Part shown: positions 37,489 to 46,130 of the stretch, in pieces
Layout of the letters: each line of letters starts with the position of its first letter
How positions within the stretch are numbered: the first letter of the stretch is position 1
NCBI RefSeq assembly: GCF_000953135.1
Contig: NZ_LN614827.1
Span: 3,360,501-3,424,500 of the forward strand
Source of the DNA: Legionella fallonii LLAP-10
GTDB lineage: Bacteria > Pseudomonadota > Gammaproteobacteria > Legionellales > Legionellaceae
Reading direction: 5' to 3'
DNA length: 64,000 nucleotides
Translations under genes and position numbers: made by a program
Notes under the pieces: generated by a model
Told to the model about the DNA's origin: nothing
The model's input: the letters and a program-made list of their open reading frames with translations, nothing else
Databases searched by the model: none

Positions 37489-38151
37489 ATGAGCTACCTT
37501 CACCATCTATTCGATATGATTCTGCATATCGATATTTACTTAAACAGTTTTGTTTCACTCTATGGATTTTGGACATACTTGATATTATTTGCTGTCATTT
37601 TCTGTGAAACAGGGCTCATTGTCACTCCGTTTTTACCCGGGGATTCATTGCTTTTTGCCGCAGGGAGTATTGCTGCTCAACCAGGCAATTCACTTAATAT
37701 TTTAATTTTACTCACCTTACTCTTTTTAGCTTCAATATTGGGTAACCAAGTCAATTTTTTGGTTGGTAGAGCTATTGGGCCACGCATCTTTACCGCAAAA
37801 AGCTCTCGGTTGCTCAATAAAAAACATTTAGAAGAAACTCATGCTTTTTATGAAAAGCATGGTGGTAAAACTATAATTTTTGCACGATTCCTACCTATAA
37901 TACGCACCTTTGCCCCATTTATAGCTGGCATAGGAAAAATGGACTCTATTCATTTCACCCTTTACAACTTAATCAGTGCCTTATTATGGATTGGTAGCCT
38001 GTTAAGCCTTGGGTACTTCTTAGGCTCGCTCCCTGTAGTAAAAGAGCATTTTTCCATAGTCATTTATGGGATAATTTTTATTTCACTACTACCACCTATA
38101 TTCGCTTTTTTGACACAAAAGTCATCAATCTGTTCTTCAAAAAATAATTGA
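37489..38151 (+). CDS. DedA family membrane protein
   Basis: 220 residues, typical DedA (VTT domain) length. Conserved features: 'FCETGLIVTPFLPGDSLLFAAG' with the acidic Glu and Asp, 'GRAIGPRIF', 'FYEKHGGKTIIFARFLPIIRTFAPFIAGIGKM' with the essential Arg residues, and 'WIGSLLSLGYFLG'. Members flip undecaprenyl phosphate or other lipids and support membrane potential and antibiotic tolerance. About five membrane-embedded segments. GAGGAAAAATG gives a good start. Single gene followed by a hairpin at 38163-38180. Confidence 0.93.
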   Translation: MSYLHHLFDMILHIDIYLNSFVSLYGFWTYLILFAVIFCETGLIVTPFLPGDSLLFAAGSIAAQPGNSLNILILLTLLFLASILGNQVNFLVGRAIGPRIFTAKSSRLLNKKHLEETHAFYEKHGGKTIIFARFLPIIRTFAPFIAGIGKMDSIHFTLYNLISALLWIGSLLSLGYFLGSLPVVKEHFSIVIYGIIFISLLPPIFAFLTQKSSICSSKNN

Positions 38152-38162
38152 GAGCGTTCTTT

Positions 38163-38180
38163 GTTGGGCTTTGGCCCAAC
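38163..38180. repeat. GTTGGGC hairpin after dedA
   Basis: GTTGGGC (38163-38169) and GCCCAAC (38174-38180) form a 7-bp stem 11 bp past the dedA stop. Related GTAGGTTGnGCCAA words occur near 22772, 46045 and 55965, so this is a small dispersed palindrome that may also act as a terminator. Confidence 0.5.
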
Positions 38181-38314
38181 CTACTTTAAACCAGTGCTAT
38201 TCCCTAAATGTTTATGTCGTCCACTTAAGCTTTTATAACGTAGTCCGGATTACGACTTCATCTAATCCGAGCGACACATCCTTAAGTGAACACCATTGCG
38301 CGAACACTTACTGT

Positions 38315-40768
38315 TTACATTGCACATTCTAACAACTCTAGATTGACGTCTAAAACATTAGATACTTCGTCTAATATTTCATCAAAATGCTCTGAAGTAT
38401 ATTGCAATGTTGGTTTAGGATCCTTTAATAACTCATTTAATAACATAGTTCTAAATGAATGAGGATAAGTATTGCCATTGTTATTAGTATTGGATAAAAA
38501 AGAAACTAAAAAAAACTTTGCCTCATCAAAACTATCAATCATCAGAAACTGAGTAAGAAACTCTCGAGCTCTTACTCTTCCAGTATTACCATGTCTATGA
38601 AATAAAGAGAACCAAATGCTGTTGCTATAATTAATATAAGAAATAGCGGCTTTTGTAGCAACGTCTCTTAAAAACTCTATTGATCGTTTTTCAGATTCAG
38701 ACATCGCTGCTGTTTTTTCAGTAGTTTCACTCCATTCCAATCCCAGTAATTTTGCGTTTTGTTCCAGTTTCTCTTGCTCTTTCTTTTCAGCCAATCGCTC
38801 CAATTCAAACTGCTCTGCAGTTAAAGAAAATCTGACCTGTTTTATAGCTCGACTGTCTTTAAGATTTCCCTTACCCCCTTTTTGAGATTGCTCAAAGAGT
38901 AAAGAGGTGTCTACAGTCTCTTCACCAGAGGTCAATTTAGCTCCATCGGTTACCCTTCGCAAACTCGGAATCAGCGCTTTTAACTCAATTGCATACGTCA
39001 CCTCAGTAGTCCAGTGAGCGTTGTTCACATTATTAATTGTAACGGTATGGCGTCCCCGAACATCTCCTTTGAACTCTTGAACAGGCACTAGATTTTCTAA
39101 GGGGTGGAAATTCACCTCAAACGCTCTGGCTAAATAATCTAAATTGAGATGAGTCCCCCAAAAAGCATCTTGAGTAATCGCTGCCATAGCTTCAACTACA
39201 GGTGCTCTATTAATTGGCAATCTATCAAGAGTTATGGATTTAGGAGCAACACCCCCGCCATAGATTAGCGACAAAAATACTGGGACCAGAATTAAATGTT
39301 CAAAATTCTCTCTAACGTCACCTCTCTTAATTCTCAAAATTGCACGAAGAATTGCATCTGAGTCAGCAAGCTCATTAAAACGTGCGTCGGTCTGAAGGTT
39401 ATAATAAAACTCAGCGAATTTAATGTACGTACTGTTACCAACTATAATCTTATATGGATTGTTAGGATCGGTATAATTTTCAGGATCACAGCATGCTCTT
39501 TTTAATTCATTGAGCTGACTAAAATGAGTTATTGTTCTTAGTGAACGCTGTAATTGATATAATAATTCATTATTAGGTCTGTTAAAGTTAAAAGAACAAA
39601 TCGCCCCAAAATGTTCTGCTATTGAAGGATCTAATGCAACCCATCGCTCGAACATTTTTTTATTTTTATAAACATTTTCCTCTTTGATGATATTAATTAG
39701 AGCGATTGCAAAAGCATAAAATGCACAATCCCCCCCGCCAGGGTTATCAACAATTTTGCTACGAATATTTATCTTTGTTCCCGCAATCGCTTCTAACTCC
39801 GACTCTGTTGGAGCGGCAATTTCTATTTTCGCTTGAAATCCCTGATTAACAGACATTTTCAATTTTCTATCGACACGATTAATGAAATCTAAGTTCATTT
39901 CATCAGTTGCTACATGCCAACTCTGATTATCATATTGCAAACTAATCGTTGTTTTCTCACTTAAAGAAGGTTCAGTTCGGCTACCCAATTTTAGATCTGT
40001 TCCAAAACCTGGAGCTACTTCGACTAAATTAAGTTTTAACGCAGCAACCATTCCGCTCAAATCATCAAAGCAATACACTTGCTGATGCGCTTTTTTAGCA
40101 GTGTGAAAGTGAGGTTTTATAGAGGCTCGTAGGTCAGAAAAATCTGTGGCAAATATCGTGTAAATCTCTTCACTGGTTAAACCTGCCAAGTGTTGATCTA
40201 ACTCTTTTTTATGCTGTTCTTTTGCTTTTACTTTTTCATCCGCAGTTAAATCAAAAAACTCGGGCAATAAAGTAGCAAGAAATTGCTCCAAATAACGGAG
40301 AAGAGCTCTTTGTAAGGTAATGAGTATGTTGCTTCGTTGTACTAGCTCTAGCCCATCCAATTTAGGTACTAATGATTTTGTCTTTTGGTCAAGAATTGTT
40401 AATTCATGCCAAGGACTACCTGATCTAATTTTATCTTTATTTTCTAGTACTAAAAGATTGAGCTCTTTTAAAATCTGCTCATCTAAGTTTGTTGGATAGT
40501 GGTGATTTAATTGCAATAAAACAGGAGCCAAAAGGAGCTCCATATCTCGTGAGTCATTATAAAAAGCAAGCCATGACTTTAGATTATCCCAAGTTTTAGG
40601 GATAAATTTGGGGTAGCGCTGAGCAAAAATGTCAAGTAACTGTGTATATGCTGGAGAGTCTTTTTGAGCATCAAGAGTACCAGCCAAGATTTCCATACCC
40701 AATCCAATGGCAAGTGCATGAAACAACCCTCCTCCATCCCTAGACGTTTTAACTATCACTTTAGCCAT
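38315..40768 (-). CDS. Tandem OTU-type protein with first catalytic Cys replaced by Gly, probable Dot/Icm effector (LotA-like layout)
   Basis: 817 residues from ATG 40768 (AAAGG just upstream); frame upstream of this lies in repeat R1 copy C and is not coding. Two OTU-like units are visible. Unit 1 (residues 1 to ~300) has 'SRDGGGLFHALAIG' where OTU enzymes have DGNCLFHA, so the Cys is Gly14; its His motif 'NQSWHVA' (His285) remains. Unit 2 (~335-600) has 'NPGGGDCAFYAFAIAL' (Cys348) and 'VNNAHWTTEV' (His585) and should be active. LotA of L. pneumophila has the same two-domain plan with Cys near positions 13 and 303. The C-terminal ~200 residues are helical and charged. The role is probably ubiquitin cleavage in the host, with unit 1 binding only. 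Confidence 0.75.
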   Translation of the reverse strand: MAKVIVKTSRDGGGLFHALAIGLGMEILAGTLDAQKDSPAYTQLLDIFAQRYPKFIPKTWDNLKSWLAFYNDSRDMELLLAPVLLQLNHHYPTNLDEQILKELNLLVLENKDKIRSGSPWHELTILDQKTKSLVPKLDGLELVQRSNILITLQRALLRYLEQFLATLLPEFFDLTADEKVKAKEQHKKELDQHLAGLTSEEIYTIFATDFSDLRASIKPHFHTAKKAHQQVYCFDDLSGMVAALKLNLVEVAPGFGTDLKLGSRTEPSLSEKTTISLQYDNQSWHVATDEMNLDFINRVDRKLKMSVNQGFQAKIEIAAPTESELEAIAGTKINIRSKIVDNPGGGDCAFYAFAIALINIIKEENVYKNKKMFERWVALDPSIAEHFGAICSFNFNRPNNELLYQLQRSLRTITHFSQLNELKRACCDPENYTDPNNPYKIIVGNSTYIKFAEFYYNLQTDARFNELADSDAILRAILRIKRGDVRENFEHLILVPVFLSLIYGGGVAPKSITLDRLPINRAPVVEAMAAITQDAFWGTHLNLDYLARAFEVNFHPLENLVPVQEFKGDVRGRHTVTINNVNNAHWTTEVTYAIELKALIPSLRRVTDGAKLTSGEETVDTSLLFEQSQKGGKGNLKDSRAIKQVRFSLTAEQFELERLAEKKEQEKLEQNAKLLGLEWSETTEKTAAMSESEKRSIEFLRDVATKAAISYINYSNSIWFSLFHRHGNTGRVRAREFLTQFLMIDSFDEAKFFLVSFLSNTNNNGNTYPHSFRTMLLNELLKDPKPTLQYTSEHFDEILDEVSNVLDVNLELLECAM

Positions 40769-40789
40769 AACCTTTCTCCATATATTGAA

Positions 40790-40915
40790 TAGACTGCTTT
40801 CGAAACTCGCTGTATCGAGCGAAGTGCGAGAAGGAACTGAACGCCAGAACCGGAGCATATGACACCGTACCGACGAAGCAATTCGCCGATACAGTAGCGT
40901 TCCGGAAGAAGTCTA
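40790..40915 (+). repeat. Dispersed repeat R1, copy C
   Basis: A 126-bp copy whose ends pair (TAGACTGCTTTCGAAACTC at the left; the right end reads TAGACTTCTTCCGGAACGC on the other strand). The core 'CCGACGAAGCAATTCGCCGA' is shared with copies A, B and D. It lies in the 5' leader of the OTU gene. Confidence 0.7.
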
Positions 40916-40985
40916 ATGTCTATCACCCCACCTTTATGATCACATATTATTCTACAAGATAATATAACAATCAATAATAAGTGGA

Positions 40986-41690
40986 TTAACTTGCATTCAA
41001 AAAATTGATTATCCACCGCGCAACTAAATCTGCATCCTCATGTAACTCTAGAGATTTCACTCCACGTTCAAACTCTGCTTCATTCAGAGTATCTTCTCTT
41101 GAGACCATTAAAGCGCGGGAATAAGCTTTAGTAAATTCTGGATGGCCTTGAATAGTAAAAAAGTGCTCACCTACTTGCACCATATAGAAGGGACAAAAAT
41201 CATTATACGCCAAAACCTCTGCCTCCTCAGGCAAATCGATCACCTGATCTTGATGGCTGACCAAGACATTAAAAGAATGTTGCTGGGGCTTCATCCATTC
41301 TTTAACCTGAACAACAGTATTTTGTGACATTCCAACGCCCCAACCTTTAGGAGATTTAATTACTGTACCACCTAATGCTTTTGCAATTAATTGATGACCA
41401 AAACAGATCCCTATTACCTTTTTTTGGACGACATGCAATGAACGAATAAATTCCTCTAATTGAGCTATCCAAGGGAATCCATCATTCACTCCATGACGGC
41501 TTCCAGTGATAAGATAAGCATCGGCAGCATCAACATGAGAGGGCAACTCCCCTTGTTCTGCATCAAAAACGGTAAATCGAAGATTGGGATCCACAGAGCA
41601 TAAAAGAGAAGCAAACATTTGTGGATATTGACCATGTTCTGCTACAAACATATCACTGACACTATCACACTTTAAAATTCCAAGATTCAT
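40986..41690 (-). CDS. Class I glutamine amidotransferase (PuuD/GATase1-like)
   Basis: 234 residues from ATG 41690 (GGAGGGAA 6 nt upstream); a longer frame to 41708 covers that site. The catalytic triad is visible: 'VIGICFGHQLIAKALGG' (nucleophile Cys) and 'IQGHPEFT' (His, then Glu). 'YLITGSRHGVNDGFPWIAQLEEFIR' is typical of stand-alone GATase1 proteins. It hydrolyses a gamma-glutamyl amide. Beside a GS-like ligase, an aldehyde dehydrogenase and an alcohol dehydrogenase, it may release the product from a gamma-glutamylated intermediate, as PuuD does for putrescine. A hairpin with a T-run lies between it and the dehydrogenase gene, so it may be a separate transcript. Confidence 0.8.
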   Translation of the reverse strand: MNLGILKCDSVSDMFVAEHGQYPQMFASLLCSVDPNLRFTVFDAEQGELPSHVDAADAYLITGSRHGVNDGFPWIAQLEEFIRSLHVVQKKVIGICFGHQLIAKALGGTVIKSPKGWGVGMSQNTVVQVKEWMKPQQHSFNVLVSHQDQVIDLPEEAEVLAYNDFCPFYMVQVGEHFFTIQGHPEFTKAYSRALMVSREDTLNEAEFERGVKSLELHEDADLVARWIINFLNAS

Positions 41691-41813
41691 TAATATTCCC
41701 TCCATCACGAGCGTGCATTGGACTTAGCTAAATTAAAATTATCTCTTAATATTAGAATAGGGGCAATTGGCACGGTAGAGGTCTATTCTGTGCTGGCCCT
41801 TAATGGCTGAAAA

Positions 41814-41840
41814 CCTTGATTACATTGCGTTACATCAAGG
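41814..41840 (-). terminator. Possible terminator between the Fe-alcohol dehydrogenase and amidotransferase genes
   Basis: CCTTGAT (41814-41820) and ATCAAGG (41834-41840) form a 7-bp stem. On the minus strand the stem is followed by TTTT. It could end the GS-ALDH-ADH transcript or attenuate the downstream gene. Confidence 0.4.
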
Positions 41841-41907
41841 CTACGTCGGCTAAAAATTCCTTCGTTGTAGAGAGCCTTAAAAAGATATCCCGTCCTTAAA
41901 CTGACAC

Positions 41908-43071
41908 CTACGACTCTCCCCCGAAAGCGGTTTTAAGAATATTCTTATATTCACCTTGGGTAAATAATATGGGATTAGAACCCGCTGCTGCATCCTCAGT
42001 CGCCATCTGGGCAATACGTTCAAGATGAGTATTATCAATACCTATTTGCGCTAAGGTATGTTCGATTGCCAATTCCATACGTAACTGTAAAATCCAATCC
42101 ATAAACCCATCAAATCCATTATCCAAAGATAAATAAACCGCCAGACGCCCTATTTTTTCTTCAATGGCCGAGTGATTTGCTGTTAAAACATAAGGCATTA
42201 AAATGGCATTAAGCCGGCCATGATGAGCATCGTATAAAGCGCCTAAGGGATGGGCAAGCGCATGCATCGCTCCCAATCCTCGTTGAAATGCCGTAGCTCC
42301 CATCGCAGAAGCAACCAACATCTGTGTTCGTGCTTCTAAATCACCACCCTTTCTATAAGCGGTTATTAAATTTTCTTTAATTAGTCGTATCCCTTCTAAA
42401 GCAATACCCTCAGCCATAGGATGGTATGATGTAGCGCAATAAGCTTCCAAACAATGAGATAATGCATCCATTCCAGTAGCAGCGGTCAGATGTGGAGGTA
42501 ATCCTGCGGTCAATTCAGGATCAAGAAGCACCAGAGAAGGCATCATATTGGGATGAAAAATAATTTTTTTTATTTGTTTCCCTGTATCTGTAATCACTGA
42601 TGCCCGCCCTACTTCTGAACCAGTACCTGCCGTTGTCGGTAGAGCAATAACTGGCGCCATAGCGGCTACATTGACTCTTTTCCAATTATCACCAACATCT
42701 TCAAAATCCCAAAGAGGGCGATCTTGTCCTACCATTAACGCAATTGCTTTAGCCGCATCTAAACTAGACCCACCACCAAAGGCTATAACTCCATCATGCA
42801 ATCCAGCACGATAAGCATCAACACCGTCACTAACATTCTCACCTGTGGGATTTGCTTTGATACGACTAAAAACACCTATTGCTAAATCTGCAGCACGACA
42901 CTGTTGAATTATCTTACCTACTAATAATGAACCAGCCAATCCCGGATCAGTAACTAATAAAGGAGCCTTCATTCCTAGCTCTCTGCAAGCTGCGGCCAAT
43001 TCACTTACCCGACCAGCCCCTACTCGAATTCGAGTAGGATAATTCCAATTAGCAACAAAGGATTGTTTCAT
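41908..43071 (-). CDS. Iron-containing alcohol dehydrogenase
   Basis: 387 residues, full length for the group III (Fe-dependent) alcohol dehydrogenases. NAD-binding: 'VIAFGGGSSLDAAKAIA'. Substrate and metal region: 'ALPTTAGTGSEVGRASVITD', 'GMDALSHCLEAY' and 'GAMHALAHPLGALYDAHHG', whose His residues, with an Asp, bind the metal. It oxidises an alcohol to an aldehyde, or the reverse, in the cytosol. It lies 47 bp downstream of the aldehyde dehydrogenase gene in the same operon, which suggests consecutive oxidation of an alcohol to an acid. The exact substrate is not visible. Confidence 0.92.
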   Translation of the reverse strand: MKQSFVANWNYPTRIRVGAGRVSELAAACRELGMKAPLLVTDPGLAGSLLVGKIIQQCRAADLAIGVFSRIKANPTGENVSDGVDAYRAGLHDGVIAFGGGSSLDAAKAIALMVGQDRPLWDFEDVGDNWKRVNVAAMAPVIALPTTAGTGSEVGRASVITDTGKQIKKIIFHPNMMPSLVLLDPELTAGLPPHLTAATGMDALSHCLEAYCATSYHPMAEGIALEGIRLIKENLITAYRKGGDLEARTQMLVASAMGATAFQRGLGAMHALAHPLGALYDAHHGRLNAILMPYVLTANHSAIEEKIGRLAVYLSLDNGFDGFMDWILQLRMELAIEHTLAQIGIDNTHLERIAQMATEDAAAGSNPILFTQGEYKNILKTAFGGES

Positions 43072-43118
43072 TGTCTTTTTCCTTTTTATTTAACCCATCG
43101 TATCCTCAGTGAGAAAGT

Positions 43119-44522
43119 TCAAATTGAGTTAGGATGATTTATTTTTATGTGGAATGACTTAGGACGAGTTAGCGTTTCATATCCTATTGCTGATAGGGTA
43201 CATCCTCGCCCCGAATTTTTTACACCAGTCCACGCTAAAGCCGGATCTAAATAATCGCAACGATTAATAAAGAAAGTCCCCGTCTGCAACTGCTCACCAA
43301 TAGCAACTCCTTTCTCTATGTCTTGGGTAAATACGGCAGCGGTCAAACCATAAATGCTGTCATTCATTAGATGAATCGCTTCATCATCGCTGCTCACTGA
43401 CATAATACCAACAACTGGGCCGAAAGTTTCTTCGGTCATAATGCGCATATGGTGATTGACTTGAGTCAAGATCTGGGGTGCCATATAAGGGGTTCCAGGA
43501 GCATCCATTGCAAAATCGTTGCTATTAATATGAGCTATAGCGCCTTGTTCTAATGCTTCTTTTATTTGCTCTCTGACAAAGTCTGCAGCAGAAGCACGTA
43601 CCAACGGCCCCAAAGTAGTTTCAGGATCATTGGATCGCCCTAATTTATAAGTGTTTACCAACTCCACGGCTTTTCTAACAAACTCGTCATAAGCTGATTG
43701 ATGAACATAAATTCGCTCGATACCACAACAAGACTGTCCGGAATTAAAAAATGCTCCATCTATCGCTGTTGCAACGGCATAATCTAAATCAGCATCTGCT
43801 CGTATGTAAGCCGGATCTTTGCCGCCTAGTTCCAGACCAACATTGATGAATCGCCCTGCTGCTGCCTGCTCCACCAATTTTCCTCCAGCAACCGAACCAG
43901 TAAACGCAATGGCGTTAATCTCTGGCGCATATAGTAGTTGTTCTGTAGCACTATGTGTCAGATGTAAGTATTGAAAAACACCTTCCGGTAAACATGCTTT
44001 TTTAAATGCCTGGTCAAAACGCTCGGCTACTAAAGGAGTTTGTGCTGAATGTTTGAGCAACACCACGTTGCCCGCCATAATGGCAGGAATAATCGCATTG
44101 ACAGCGGTAAGAAAAGGATAATTCCAAGGAGCAATCACTAAAGTAATGCCCAAAGGTTCTCGCTTAATATAACGTATAAAACCTTCTTTATGAGGTAACT
44201 CTATGGGGGCCAAGGCCGATTTAGCCTCAGCAATCATATATCTTGCTCGTTCCTCAAATCCTCTAATTTCGCCTTGAGCGTAACGAATAGGTCTCCCCAT
44301 TTGCCAACAGATTTCTTCTGCTATAGCCTCTTTATTAGCTACAATAGCATCAACTGCTACAGTACAATATTCTTCTCGTTCTGCTAGAGAAGACAAACGC
44401 CAGAATTTCTGCGCCGTTTGTGCTTTAATCAATGCCTCAGTTACCTGTTGTTCACTCGCATAAGGGCGTTCAACATAGAGAGAGTTGTCGATAGGCGAAT
44501 AAGTTTTAAATGTTTGGGTCAT
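43119..44522 (-). CDS. Aldehyde dehydrogenase family protein
   Basis: 467 residues, normal for the NAD(P)-dependent ALDH superfamily. Catalytic Glu in 'GLELGGKDPAYI', catalytic Cys in 'FNSGQSCCGIERIYV', coenzyme loop 'IAFTGSVAGGKLVEQAA' and 'EETFGPVVGIM' near the end. It oxidises an aldehyde to a carboxylate. Between a GS-like ligase and an Fe-dependent alcohol dehydrogenase, its substrate may be a gamma-glutamyl aminoaldehyde, as for PuuC, but this is inferred from context only. A single R5 repeat end lies in the 100-bp gap to the GS-like gene. Confidence 0.92.
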   Translation of the reverse strand: MTQTFKTYSPIDNSLYVERPYASEQQVTEALIKAQTAQKFWRLSSLAEREEYCTVAVDAIVANKEAIAEEICWQMGRPIRYAQGEIRGFEERARYMIAEAKSALAPIELPHKEGFIRYIKREPLGITLVIAPWNYPFLTAVNAIIPAIMAGNVVLLKHSAQTPLVAERFDQAFKKACLPEGVFQYLHLTHSATEQLLYAPEINAIAFTGSVAGGKLVEQAAAGRFINVGLELGGKDPAYIRADADLDYAVATAIDGAFFNSGQSCCGIERIYVHQSAYDEFVRKAVELVNTYKLGRSNDPETTLGPLVRASAADFVREQIKEALEQGAIAHINSNDFAMDAPGTPYMAPQILTQVNHHMRIMTEETFGPVVGIMSVSSDDEAIHLMNDSIYGLTAAVFTQDIEKGVAIGEQLQTGTFFINRCDYLDPALAWTGVKNSGRGCTLSAIGYETLTRPKSFHIKINHPNSI

Positions 44523-44564
44523 GTTTTATCCAATATTATTTAACAACAATTGTTACTTGTTTTG

Positions 44565-44587
44565 AATTAACGTCGGTTTCGGATAAG
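44565..44587 (+). repeat. Single R5 end
   Basis: GAATTAACGTCGGTTTCGGAT(AAG) matches the R5 terminus with one change. No inverted partner is nearby. It has the same orientation as the copy at 46087-46112, so the two form direct repeats around the GS-like gene. Confidence 0.6.
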
Positions 44588-44621
44588 AAAAAAATAACTT
44601 ATTGAAAAACCAAATAAATCT

Positions 44622-45995
44622 TTAAATAATCTCAAAATAACGATCTAACTCCCAATCAGTAATATGTTTTCTGAACTCTCGTTCTTCCCATTCACGAGAT
44701 GCGGCAAAATGAGCTACAAACTCTTGTCCAAATAAAGCACGAGCTGCGTGCGAAGATTTTAAATTTTGTGCGGCATCCCATAAAGTTTGCGGTAATCTTA
44801 GCTCTGGGCTATGAGTTTGCTCATAGGAATTACCTTTTACTTCTGACTCAGGCTCTAATTCATGTTCAATTCCATATAAGCCAGAACCTATAGCGGCAGC
44901 CAAAGCAAGATAGGGATTAGCATCTGCGGAACCCAACCTATATTCAATGCGTTGTGATTTTTCGCTACCTGGAATAAGACGTAAAGCAGTGGTTCTGTTT
45001 TCTACTCCCCAAGTAGCATCAGTTGGTGCCCAATAACCAGGAACTAAGCGAGAGTAACTATTAATTGTTGGAGACAACATCGCCAAAAACTCTGGCATTA
45101 GTTTTTGTTGACCCGCAAGAAAATGGCGTTGAATCTTGCTCATATTATGGGTACGATCTGGATCATAAAATGCAGAATGACCATTTTCCTTATGTTTTAA
45201 AGAAATATGCATATGTCCGCTTTGCCCTGGATAATTGGGCGACCACTTTGCCATAAAAGTCGCCATTTTATTATTGCGTTGGGCTAGAACCTTCATAAAT
45301 GTTTTGAACAAAGCAGCTTTATCGCCGGCTGCTTCAGCGGAGTCTACAGCAATAGCTGCTTCAATAACCCCTGGCCCTGTTTCAGTATGTAGCCCTTCTA
45401 TAGGAAAATCCATCGCCTCACCCATATGCAGAATTTGATGGTAAAGTTCTGCATGAACGGTATTACGGATAATTGAATAGCCAAAATTATCTGGAGTAAT
45501 TGGTTTTAAATTACGAAACCCTTTGGTGCGAACACTATCAGGCGTCTCATCAAAAATAAAAAACTCATATTCAAGTGCTGCATAAGCGTCATAGCCCATC
45601 GCTTGGGCTTTATTAAGAATACGTTTTAATACGGAGCGTGGACAAATTGCTTCGGCACCGCCCGAAAACTCAGCCATAAATAATAAGTGATTGTCTTCAA
45701 AAACTATGTCTCGGCAACTGGAGGGAATAATGCGAACACTGGCATCGGGATAACCGGTATGCCAACCAGTATACTGCACATTATCATATAGTTTATCTTT
45801 GGAATCCCAACCCAAAATGACGTCACAAAAAGCAAAACCATGATCTAAAGCAGAAAAAAATTTATTGCGGCTCATATATTTGCCAAGCATGACCCCATCT
45901 ACATCAAAAATACCCACTTTCACGTGAGTAAGTTGTCTTTCTTCCACAATACGCTTTGCGTCTTCAACTGTTTTAACTTCTCTTGGAGTCAACAT
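44622..45995 (-). CDS. Glutamine-synthetase-family ligase (PuuA / GlnA3-GlnA4 type)
   Basis: 457 residues. GS-fold landmarks: 'AALEYEFFIFDETP' (metal-binding Glu residues), 'GPGVIEAAIAVDSAEAAGDKA', 'GQSGHMHISLKH' (ATP/ammonium site region) and 'ENRTTALRLIPGSEKSQRIEYRLGSADANPYLALAA' (Arg residues for glutamate). There is no adenylylation-site Tyr motif, as in the gamma-glutamyl-polyamine ligases and unlike housekeeping GlnA. The N-terminal 'HVKVGIFDVDGVMLGKYM' is also typical of this subgroup. It probably joins glutamate to an amine with ATP and heads an operon with ALDH and Fe-ADH. The amine could be an amino alcohol such as ethanolamine rather than putrescine, because an alcohol dehydrogenase replaces an amine oxidase. 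Confidence 0.88.
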   Translation of the reverse strand: MLTPREVKTVEDAKRIVEERQLTHVKVGIFDVDGVMLGKYMSRNKFFSALDHGFAFCDVILGWDSKDKLYDNVQYTGWHTGYPDASVRIIPSSCRDIVFEDNHLLFMAEFSGGAEAICPRSVLKRILNKAQAMGYDAYAALEYEFFIFDETPDSVRTKGFRNLKPITPDNFGYSIIRNTVHAELYHQILHMGEAMDFPIEGLHTETGPGVIEAAIAVDSAEAAGDKAALFKTFMKVLAQRNNKMATFMAKWSPNYPGQSGHMHISLKHKENGHSAFYDPDRTHNMSKIQRHFLAGQQKLMPEFLAMLSPTINSYSRLVPGYWAPTDATWGVENRTTALRLIPGSEKSQRIEYRLGSADANPYLALAAAIGSGLYGIEHELEPESEVKGNSYEQTHSPELRLPQTLWDAAQNLKSSHAARALFGQEFVAHFAASREWEEREFRKHITDWELDRYFEII

Positions 45996-46044
45996 AAACT
46001 ATCCTTGTAAGTTATTGGTGTTTCGCTATTATGATTGTGTCAAC

Positions 46045-46112
46045 TTCAATGTAAGTTGAACCAAGTGCTCAACCTACAATTTCTCCTTAATTTAACGCCA
46101 GTTTCGGATAAG
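46045..46112. repeat. GTAGGTTG palindrome and single R5 end
   Basis: GTAAGTTGA (46049 on) pairs with TCAACCTAC a few bases later as a small hairpin, then TTAACGCCAGTTTCGGATAAG (46092-46112) is a single R5 end. Both lie upstream of the GS-like gene and past the end of the bufferin operon. Confidence 0.5.
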
Positions 46113-46130
46113 AGCGCGCACTTACACTAT

